DNA of 9,715 nt from NCBI GenBank assembly GCA_965178525.1, contig CBCXVS010000285.1, forward strand, positions 1 through 9,715, read 5' to 3'. Below the pieces are notes generated by a model, which saw only the letters and a program-made list of their open reading frames with translations, made no database searches and was not told the origin of the DNA. A program made the position numbers and the translations under genes. The DNA is from CBCXVS01 sp965178525 (GTDB taxonomy: Bacteria; Tectomicrobia; Entotheonellia; Entotheonellales; Entotheonellaceae). Shown here piece after piece: positions 1 through 4,930 of this stretch; position 1 is the first letter of the stretch, and each line of letters starts with the position of its first letter.

Positions 1-26
1 CCACAGTGCGGTGGGGAAGGATTAGG

Positions 27-50
27 TCTTGAATATTGAAAGATTCAAGA
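27..50. repeat. Short stem-loop in gene-free left end
   Basis: TCTTGAAT and ATTCAAGA form a perfect 8-bp inverted repeat around an 8-base loop. There is no T-run after it, so it is not a convincing terminator. The surrounding 1-276 stretch has no gene I can support. The 63-codon minus-strand frame at 22-213 has no recognisable domain and no good ribosome-binding site. Confidence 0.35.
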
Positions 51-276
51 GCTGACCCCTTGCTTTGGCACCGGTGGTGATAGGCTGAGCACATGAGCAT
101 GATTGTTGCCTAGGGTCATAAAAGTCAAAAATTTCACGTCTGCTCATACTCCAACGTCTTTGTGTATAGACTGGTCGTGATAGAGCGGGTGACAATGTAG
201 CCCAGTCTTTCATGACCGATCGGACGACATCGTGTTATTGGCCCATGAAAACGAGTGAAACAAAAAGGAGATGATG

Positions 277-648
277 ATGGCCATTGCGAAACGGATCGAT
301 GAAGCTACCTCAACCGTCCAAGACGGCCTTCGTACGTCGCTTCAACAGATCAATGCACAGCTCGACCAAGCGGAGCAAGAGAACAGACGGATGTTTCAAC
401 TTCGGGGAGCTTGCCCATGGGTGCTCCAGCAGTTAGGCCGCTTGGGAGCAGGGCAAATTCCTCTCGAAGAGGGTGAAGCCGTTGTGGCTCAGGCCCTCGT
501 GACGGATATGGCTAATGGGGTTAAAGACGTCATCCAATTCGGTTCCATGGGCAATACGGAGGTGCACCAGACGGTTGCCCTAGGTGGGGGCGCGAGTTGG
601 AGCGCTCTGCAGAGCTTTGTTGGTGAGAGCCTCGATCATCTCGGTTAA
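277..648 (+). CDS. Hypothetical protein, 123 aa, helical N-terminus
   Basis: I do not recognise this family. Three ATG codons follow in tandem at 271, 274 and 277, directly after the ribosome-binding site AAGGAG (265-270). Only the third has workable spacing (6 bases), so I start at 277 (MAIAKRID). Residues 1-40 are polar and strongly helix-prone (TVQDGLRTSLQQINAQLDQ), resembling a short coiled coil. A conserved-looking centre follows (RGACPWVLQQLGRLGAGQIPLEEGEAVVAQAL, about residues 43-74), then a Gly/Ser-rich tail. There is no signal peptide, membrane segment or catalytic motif. It stands alone: the flanks are gene-free and the next gene is a toxin-antitoxin pair on the other strand. The strong ribosome-binding site and ordered composition argue for a real gene. 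The tail after about residue 90 could be frameshifted or degraded. No function is assigned. Confidence 0.6.
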   Translation: MAIAKRIDEATSTVQDGLRTSLQQINAQLDQAEQENRRMFQLRGACPWVLQQLGRLGAGQIPLEEGEAVVAQALVTDMANGVKDVIQFGSMGNTEVHQTVALGGGASWSALQSFVGESLDHLG

Positions 649-714
649 TCGTGCCGCTCTCCATGAGGGCTGAAGCATGACGGGCTCTACGCCCACACAC
701 CATTGACCGATTGT

Positions 715-751
715 CGGGTAGAGTTGCACATGACCCGAATGGCTCTACCCG
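715..751. repeat. Inverted repeat downstream of the orphan gene
   Basis: CGGGTAGAG (715-723) and CTCTACCCG (743-751) are perfect 9-bp complements around a 19-base loop, 67 bases after the 277-648 gene. It could be a transcript-end hairpin, but it lacks a T-run. The rest of 649-886 holds no supportable gene. Confidence 0.35.
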
Positions 752-886
752 GCGACTGGCTGTCAAAACCAGGGTCAAGGGGTCTATCATTGGATTGGCC
801 TGGAAACGGGGTCAGAGTACATTACTCTCCAATGTCACCCGTTGCCTGCAGCGCAATGTTAAGCTCGCAATTGCCAGATCTTGGGA

Positions 887-1156
887 TCAACGCCGACTGT
901 GGAACACTGACACCACCACCACTTGTCGTGGCTCGACCTGATAGAAAACCGAGAACGGAAAACGTCGTACCACGGCACGGCGAATATCTTGAAACACTTG
1001 TGCATACAACTCCGGCCTGTCACTGAGCCGGTCCAAAACCTCCTGTACATGTTCGACGACATCCACGCCAATTCCAGGCCGCTGTTGTTCGTACCAATCG
1101 AACGCTTCGTCGAACTCGACCCGGACTTCCGGCCGCAGGACAACTGGTAGGCTCAC
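887..1156 (-). CDS. ParE/RelE-family toxin of a type II toxin-antitoxin pair
   Basis: This is a small toxin of the ParE/RelE (plasmid stabilisation) superfamily, whose members attack gyrase or ribosome-bound mRNA; sequence alone does not decide which. With the start used here it has 89 residues. The family pattern is visible: an early helical segment VEFDEAFDWYEQQRPGIG (about 12-29), helix 2 VVEHVQEVLDRLSDRPELY, then the strand-rich core RRAVVRRFPFSVFYQV and the ending VVVVSVFHSRR, matching the usual final beta-strand plus His/Arg tail. I choose GTG at 1156 because it overlaps the antitoxin stop as GTGA, typical of translational coupling. An upstream ATG at 1198 would add 14 low-complexity residues (GGGQGSSSGES) encoded inside the antitoxin gene. 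The antitoxin lies directly upstream, so the module is in antitoxin-first order and is probably autoregulated. Confidence 0.85.
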   Translation of the reverse strand: MSLPVVLRPEVRVEFDEAFDWYEQQRPGIGVDVVEHVQEVLDRLSDRPELYAQVFQDIRRAVVRRFPFSVFYQVEPRQVVVVSVFHSRR

Positions 1157-1383
1157 CGACGCGCTCTCGCCAGAGCTTGAGCCTTGACCTCCTCCCAAGG
1201 GACGACATCCTCGGGAGAAGCGGTATAGGCTGCCAACCGCCGCTCCAGTTCTTGTCTCTGGGCTTCGGTCAATTCGGGTTGGCCGGGCTCGGCAGCGATG
1301 CTATCCCAGATCGCCTCCACGAGACGAAGTCGTTCATCCACGCTGAGCGAGACAATCTCAGCTAAGGTGGTAGATAAATCCAT
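1153..1383 (-). CDS. Antitoxin, addiction-module component (TIGR02574-like)
   Basis: This is the antitoxin partner of the adjacent ParE/RelE-type toxin. The 76-residue product begins MDLSTTLAEIVSLSVDERLRL, followed by VEAIWDSIAAEP. That Ser-x-x-Glu-Arg-x-x-Leu-x-x-x-Ile-Trp-Asp-Ser pattern is characteristic of the small 'putative addiction module component' family. The middle (LTEAQRQELERRLAAY) is helical. The end (EDVVPWEEVKAQALARARR) is the region that usually wraps the toxin. I start at ATG 1383 because GGGGG lies 4 bases upstream and because the family begins near this Met. A longer frame to 1455 adds 24 unlike residues and would cover the operator-like palindromes. The stop overlaps the toxin start as GTGA. 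Antitoxins of this kind normally repress their own promoter together with the toxin. Confidence 0.85.
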   Translation of the reverse strand: MDLSTTLAEIVSLSVDERLRLVEAIWDSIAAEPGQPELTEAQRQELERRLAAYTASPEDVVPWEEVKAQALARARR

Positions 1384-1404
1384 AATTCCCCCATGCGTAA
1401 TCGT

Positions 1405-1459
1405 GCATCCCATATGGGATTGGGATGCTTGGGTATTCGCGCATAGGGATATCATAACA
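1405..1459 (-). promoter_or_regulatory. Putative promoter and operator of the toxin-antitoxin pair
   Basis: An extended -10 box reads TGTTATGAT on the minus strand (1459-1451). No good -35 is seen, which is tolerable for extended -10 promoters. Between it and the antitoxin start lies a perfect 14-bp palindrome ATCCCATATGGGAT (1407-1420). It overlaps a second inverted repeat, GCATCCCA/TGGGATGC (1405-1412 and 1421-1428). The placement fits autoregulation by the toxin-antitoxin complex. The symmetry is seen; the operator role is inferred. Confidence 0.4.
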
Positions 1460-1773
1460 CCTTACACCAGTCAGTGACATGGGAGCCTCTACGATGGAAC
1501 AGAGATCGGGGACAGTTCTTTACTTTATATCGACGGCGTATGAGAAGGTGTCGGAGCCCTGCGGGTCACACTGCATATCTCATGGGCAAGAAGCGAGCGC
1601 GTGTCAAGTAAAACACTGACCCGCATTCCCTTAGTAGGTCAACGATTACAGCGGTGAGACGGACGTCGAAAGGCGGCCTTCAGCGCCCGCTTCAGCCGCC
1701 GGAGCTGCAGCGTCCATTTCGGTCCGATGAGGCAGGCCAGGACAGCACGCTTATCGATGTGCCCATACCCGCG
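1460..1773. other. Gene-free spacer with mobile-element-like fragments
   Basis: No coding region is convincing here; plus-strand frames starting at 1654 are shadows running into fbpC. GGGGACAGTTCTTTACTTT (1512-1530) resembles GGGGTCAGAGTACATTACT (811-829). TGTCAAGTAAAACACTGACC lies at 1602-1621. Such words recall ends of insertion or REP-associated elements, but no transposase remains are visible. The 1626-1773 part, read on the minus strand, continues the frame of the small Cys-rich ORF past its stop. Confidence 0.3.
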
Positions 1774-1866
1774 TTAACGGCCGCTGCGGGCCAGCATCTC
1801 CGGTATCGGACAATCTCGACAGGCCCTGCCTTTGCGTTCATAACGTCTACAGCACGTCGATTTCAT
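1774..1866 (-). CDS. Possible 30-aa cysteine-rich small protein downstream of fbpC
   Basis: This short ORF starts 54 bases after the fbpC stop on the same strand. The peptide begins MKSTCCRRYERKGRACRDCP, giving CC at residues 5-6 and C-x-x-C at 16-19 in a highly basic context. That spacing suggests a metal-binding knuckle or redox motif. I have an impression of similar tiny CC-x-x-Y-x-x-KG-x-x-C-x-x-CP proteins elsewhere but cannot verify it. The ribosome-binding site is weak. After its TAA the same frame stays open with plausible composition (RAVLACLIGPKW, then LRRLKRALKAAF) to about 1641, so it may be the head of a longer gene broken by a stop. If real, it would belong to the iron-transport operon. 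Confidence 0.35.
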   Translation of the reverse strand: MKSTCCRRYERKGRACRDCPIPEMLARSGR

Positions 1867-1920
1867 TGCAGAAGCTCAGCCATGGTGTCATGCGCCAGGT
1901 ACGCTTCCGGCCGCGTGCGG

Positions 1921-2985
1921 TCAGCGCGGGGACATGTCACGGGGAAAAGCGACCAGCTCTGCTGCCTGCAAATGTACGCGAATCTGATCGCCGGCGTGCA
2001 AAGCGACATCTTGCGAGAACAAGCCGCACAGCTGGGTCCCGGAGGGCAGACGTACCGTATAGAGCTTGCGGGCGCCGCGAAAACTGGTGCGGACGACCTG
2101 TGCGGGTATGCCATGGCCATTGCCGCACAACTGCACCCACTCGGGCCGCACAAGCAACTCCACGTGCTGGCTGCCCGCCGTCAGGTGCGTGGCGGACGGA
2201 ATCGGCACCGCCCCCATCTCGGTTGCAATACAATTGTCCTGAATATCACCCGCGAGAAAATGGCCAAGCGCCAGGAATTGAGCGACAAAGCGCGTGCGGG
2301 GCTGCTGCACGACCTCATCCGGCGTGGCGTATTGCACGATGCGACCATGATCGATGACGGCGAGCATATGCCCCAGGCTCAGCGCCTCTTCTTGATCATG
2401 GGTAACGAGCACGGTGGTAATATCCGCCTGCGACAAGATGGCTTGCACCTCTTCACGGAGCTGTTGGCGCAGGTTGACATCGAGATTACTGAAGGGTTCG
2501 TCAAGTAAGAGAAGCTGTGGATTGGGCGCCAACGCCCGCGCTAGCGCCACGCGTTGTTGCTGGCCGCCGGAGAGCTCGTGCGGATAGCGTTTCGCCATGC
2601 CCTCAAGTCCCACGAGTTGAAGCATTTCCGTGAGGCGTGTGCGGCGCCAGGCCGCCGGCCAGCGAAAGAGGCCGAACTGAATATTTTGGCCGACGGTCAT
2701 GTGCGGAAAGAGGGCATAATCCTGAAACACCATACCGATATGCCGCTTTTCCGGCGGCACCACGAGACCCGGCCGGCTGACTAGGCGCTTGATGAGGTAA
2801 ATATCCCCTGCCGTCGGTTCCTCAAAGCCCGCGATCAACCGCAGCAAGGTCGTCTTGCCACAACCACTCGGTCCGAGGAGGCACACCACGGCGCCGCTCT
2901 GCACCTGCAGGTCGATATCCTGCAAGACGGGTAGACCCGGCTCAAACTGCTTGCCGACTGCCTGCAGTGAGAGTATGGGCGTCAT
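1921..2985 (-). CDS. fbpC: Ferric-iron-type ABC transporter ATP-binding protein
   Basis: This is the cytoplasmic ATPase of a binding-protein-dependent importer, most like the Fe(III) FbpC/AfuC group of the CUT1-like family. The 354-residue protein has every nucleotide-binding motif: Walker A GPSGCGKT (38-45), Q-loop Q88, signature LSGGQQQR (138-145), Walker B LLLLDEP (158-164), D-loop SNLD (166-169) and switch His196. The C-terminal part from about 240, including LLVRPEWVQL near 277-286, fits a TOBE_2 regulatory domain. ATG 2985 overlaps the permease stop as ATGA, so the two are translationally coupled. ATPases of this type cannot be told apart reliably from thiamine, polyamine or phosphonate importers by themselves. 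The iron assignment rests on overall likeness, the two-domain permease and the divergent Fur-family regulator. The enzyme itself appears intact although its permease is frameshifted. Confidence 0.85.
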   Translation of the reverse strand: MTPILSLQAVGKQFEPGLPVLQDIDLQVQSGAVVCLLGPSGCGKTTLLRLIAGFEEPTAGDIYLIKRLVSRPGLVVPPEKRHIGMVFQDYALFPHMTVGQNIQFGLFRWPAAWRRTRLTEMLQLVGLEGMAKRYPHELSGGQQQRVALARALAPNPQLLLLDEPFSNLDVNLRQQLREEVQAILSQADITTVLVTHDQEEALSLGHMLAVIDHGRIVQYATPDEVVQQPRTRFVAQFLALGHFLAGDIQDNCIATEMGAVPIPSATHLTAGSQHVELLVRPEWVQLCGNGHGIPAQVVRTSFRGARKLYTVRLPSGTQLCGLFSQDVALHAGDQIRVHLQAAELVAFPRDMSPR

Positions 2986-4226
2986 GCCATTCCCCTTCGC
3001 GTGCTACCATAAGACAGCACAAAGGCCAAGAGCGGCAGGGTGATCAGCACCAGCAACAAGGCCGCGGGCGCGGCCTGTTCGTAAAATTCCTCACTCGTTT
3101 CAATCCAGATGCGGACCGCTAGCGTATCAAAACCGACCGGCCGGAGCAAGAGCGTGGCGGGCAATTCTTTCATCGCATTAATAAACACGAACACCCAGCC
3201 CGTGACCAATCCCGGCCGCATGAGCGGCACCGTGACGCGCCACAGAACCCGCCAGAGCGGCGTCCCGGTCGAGCGCCCGGCCTCTTCCAAAGCCGGGGTG
3301 ATTTGGTGTAGCGCGGCTTCCTCGGCCTGCAAACACTGCGGGAAAAAACGCACCATGTAGGCCAAAATCACCACGGCAACAGTGCCATAGATCGGGGTGA
3401 AGAGGTTGACGGTGCAAAAAATCAATCCCAAGGCAATAATCGGTCCGGGCAAGACGTACCCGGCATAGGCCACTTGCAGGCACGTGCGGTGCGAACGTGT
3501 TGGCCGCCGCAAAGCGACATAGGCGAGCGGTACGGCACAGGCGACTGCCAGCGTTGCCGCGCTCGCCGATCCGAGCATGCTATTGCGTGCATAACGCCAG
3601 AAATCCCAATTCAAGGCGCCTTGTCCGATCTGCGCCACGCTTTCGATGCCCAGGTAGGTGATCACGACACCAAACGACGGCAGAAAAATCAGTAGACAGA
3701 CACACCAGAGCGCCCCCCCCCCCCAACGCGAGCACGGGCGCGGCGCGACGGGGCGATAGCTTCCCGTGGTCTGAAAAAAACGGCCCCGGCGACGAAAATG
3801 CCGCTCTGCGAGAAAAAAAGCGAGGCTGAGCACCACTAAGATCAGACTCAAGACCGCGGCCCCGGTCAGGTCGTAGCGTCCGGTCATCTGCACATACACG
3901 GCCCGAGTGAAGGTCGAATACCGCAGAATGGACACCGCGCCGAAATCGGCCATGACATATAGGCACACGAGAAAGAGCCCAGCCGCAATCGCGGGACGTT
4001 GCATCGGTAAAACGACCCGCAACCCGCAACGCCAACGGCCCGTCCCACACAGCCGTGCCGCCTCTTCGTAGGCCGCATTGGCCTGCACAAACGCGGCCCG
4101 GCTCAACAGATACACGTACGGAAACGTGGCCAGACTCAAGACCAACACGGCGCTAGGAAACGAGTTGTAAAGAGAAGGCAGCCGGGCCTCGGGTCCCCAG
4201 AGCTGCGCCAGGGCTACACGGCCCCC
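2982..4226 (-). CDS. fbpB: Iron(III) ABC transporter permease, C-terminal three quarters (frameshifted gene)
   Basis: This is the downstream part of a two-halved inner-membrane permease that pairs with FbpC. It holds the end of the first transport domain, the linker and the whole second domain. Two EAA loops, the ATPase contact sites, are visible: EEAARLCGTGRWRCGLRVVLP and EEAGRSTGTPLWRVLWRVTVP, each with the conserved Gly and ending in Leu/Val-Pro. Hydrophobic segments include SAVLVLSLATFPYVYLL, AAVLSLILVVLSLAFFLA and LLLVLITLPLLAFVL. The frame is open up to ATG 4355, but residues before the shift site at 4222-4226 are out of frame with the family, so that ATG is not the real start. Joining to the 4153-4599 frame by dropping one G gives 538 residues, the normal FbpB length. 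A G12 run (3713-3724) encodes Gly in the cytoplasmic linker. The TGA overlaps the fbpC start. Confidence 0.8.
   Translation of the reverse strand, partial: GGRVALAQLWGPEARLPSLYNSFPSAVLVLSLATFPYVYLLSRAAFVQANAAYEEAARLCGTGRWRCGLRVVLPMQRPAIAAGLFLVCLYVMADFGAVSILRYSTFTRAVYVQMTGRYDLTGAAVLSLILVVLSLAFFLAERHFRRRGRFFQTTGSYRPVAPRPCSRWGGGALWCVCLLIFLPSFGVVITYLGIESVAQIGQGALNWDFWRYARNSMLGSASAATLAVACAVPLAYVALRRPTRSHRTCLQVAYAGYVLPGPIIALGLIFCTVNLFTPIYGTVAVVILAYMVRFFPQCLQAEEAALHQITPALEEAGRSTGTPLWRVLWRVTVPLMRPGLVTGWVFVFINAMKELPATLLLRPVGFDTLAVRIWIETSEEFYEQAAPAALLLVLITLPLLAFVLSYGSTRRGMA
3713..3724 (-). repeat. G12 homopolymer inside the permease gene
   Basis: Twelve C on the plus strand are twelve G in the coding sense, encoding glycines in ...CSRWGGGALW... 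at the cytoplasmic linker between the two permease halves. Both sides are in the same frame, so with 12 G the downstream half is on. Runs this long are prone to slippage in replication and in sequencing. Confidence 0.9.
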
Positions 4227-4599
4227 AATAGGCGAAGAGTTCGGTATAGACATACGCCATAATATACGGCGGAATCCCCAGGGGCGCTGCCAACAGCCAA
4301 CTCCACACACGCCGGCCGGGAAAATCATAGCGCACCACGACCCAAGCCAAGCCAATACCCCAGACCAGTGTCACGATGCCCACGCCAGCGGCCAACCGCA
4401 GCGTATTCCAGAGGAGCCCCGGAACACGGCCCACCCAGAGCTGCGCCCACACCTCGCCGGGCACGAGAAACGCGTTTCCCACCACATACGTCAGGGGCAA
4501 GACGAGCACCAGGGCAATGAGACCGGCGGTTAGACTCAAGGGGCTGGGATAGGTCCAATGTTCTGGCCAGACCCGTGAAGAAACCAGACTGCGATTCAT
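4153..4599 (-). CDS. fbpB: Iron(III) ABC transporter permease, N-terminal part (frameshifted gene)
   Basis: This is the upstream frame of the same permease gene. From ATG 4599 (MNRSLVSS) it gives a short cytoplasmic lead, a first membrane helix (about 21-42, ending LVLPLTYVVGNAF), a second (about 66-88) and a third (WLLAAPLGIPPYIMAYVY, about 101-118). That is the expected opening of FbpB-type permeases. After Tyr124-Trp125-Gly the reading becomes nonsense (PCSPGAALGTRGPAAF) and stops at 4153, while the correct continuation sits in the other frame. I start at 4599 rather than 4758 because a well-formed promoter lies between them at 4666-4694 and the first 53 residues of the longer frame look non-coding. 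The ribosome-binding site is weak. As read, the cell would make a 148-residue truncated product unless the extra base is an assembly error or ribosomes slip. Confidence 0.7.
   Translation of the reverse strand: MNRSLVSSRVWPEHWTYPSPLSLTAGLIALVLVLPLTYVVGNAFLVPGEVWAQLWVGRVPGLLWNTLRLAAGVGIVTLVWGIGLAWVVVRYDFPGRRVWSWLLAAPLGIPPYIMAYVYTELFAYWGPCSPGAALGTRGPAAFSLQLVS
4222..4226 (-). other. Frameshift site (G5 run) in the permease gene
   Basis: On the coding strand the run reads TAT TGG GGG CCG. Removing one G gives TAT TGG GGC CGT, which joins the N-terminal frame to the frame carrying the rest of the transporter. The alternatives are a true mutation, a sequencing or assembly indel, or +1 slippage. 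The sequence does not decide between them. Confidence 0.75.
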
Positions 4600-4665
4600 C
4601 TCTGTGCCATTTCCATCTTGCCGATGCGGGCAACCCCGCTCGTTAAGCCGCTGCGCCCTGGACCT

Positions 4666-4694
4666 ATTATCATGATTTTGAAAATCGGTTTCAA
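4666..4694 (-). promoter_or_regulatory. Sigma70-type promoter of the fbpBC operon
   Basis: On the minus strand a -35 TTGAAA (4694-4689) is followed by exactly 17 bases and a -10 GATAAT (4671-4666). Predicted transcription start is near 4659, leaving a leader of about 60 bases to ATG 4599. A palindrome covers the -35 and spacer (see the operator entry), so binding there would block RNA polymerase. Confidence 0.6.
4674..4694. promoter_or_regulatory. Fur-box-like palindromic operator
   Basis: TTGAAAATCGGTTTCAA (4678-4694) is a 7-3-7 inverted repeat with six of seven positions paired per arm. It overlaps a second perfect repeat, GATTTT-G-AAAATC (4674-4686). AT-rich overlapping palindromes of this form are typical targets of Fur-family dimers. 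The location over the transporter promoter, facing a Fur-family gene, supports the role. The exact match to a consensus cannot be established here. Confidence 0.5.
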
Positions 4695-4772
4695 GTTCAT
4701 TTTTGATTAACACGGGAGCCACCAAAGACACGACGGAACGCGAAGCCCATGCATACATCTTTTGAATGCGAT

Positions 4773-4794
4773 TCCCCCCTTTGCAAAAGGGGGA
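4773..4794. repeat. 22-bp near-perfect palindrome
   Basis: The two 11-base halves, TCCCCCCTTTG and CAAAAGGGGGA, are complementary at ten of eleven positions with no spacer. The element sits between the divergent promoters of fbpB and the Fur-rubrerythrin gene. It cannot terminate either gene. It may be a dispersed intergenic repeat or a protein-binding site. Confidence 0.6.
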
Positions 4795-4856
4795 TCAAGC
4801 AACGGCGCTCAATGTATCCGCCATGATCGAGAACTGAATGACCCGACGAAGACACC

Positions 4857-4886
4857 TTGACCCGCTGACCCGACTTTCAGTAAAAT
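4857..4886 (+). promoter_or_regulatory. Promoter of the Fur-rubrerythrin gene
   Basis: A -35 TTGACC (4857-4862), an 18-base spacer and a -10 TAAAAT (4881-4886) make a good sigma70-type match. Predicted start of transcription is near 4893, so ATG 4838 cannot be the translation start, while ATG 4931 with its AGAGAGG ribosome-binding site (4916-4922) fits well. Confidence 0.5.
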
Positions 4887-4930
4887 GGAAGCAACTATTC
4901 ATGGAGCTGGAGGAAAGAGAGGTAGCCCTC

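Noticed and set aside
22..213. Minus-strand frame of 63 codons at the left end
   Set aside because: No ribosome-binding site, no family resemblance, and it could be chance in a gene-free stretch.
1384..1455. Longer antitoxin start at ATG 1455
   Set aside because: The extra 24 residues are unlike the family and would be encoded by the palindromic operator region; ATG 1383 has a good ribosome-binding site.
1654..2508. Plus-strand open frame of 284 codons
   Set aside because: It lies antisense to most of fbpC, whose ATPase motifs are complete; the plus-strand product has no domain.
4838..4930. Longer start for the Fur-rubrerythrin protein at ATG 4838
   Set aside because: It lies upstream of the predicted promoter and has a poor ribosome-binding site; the Fur domain is complete from 4931.
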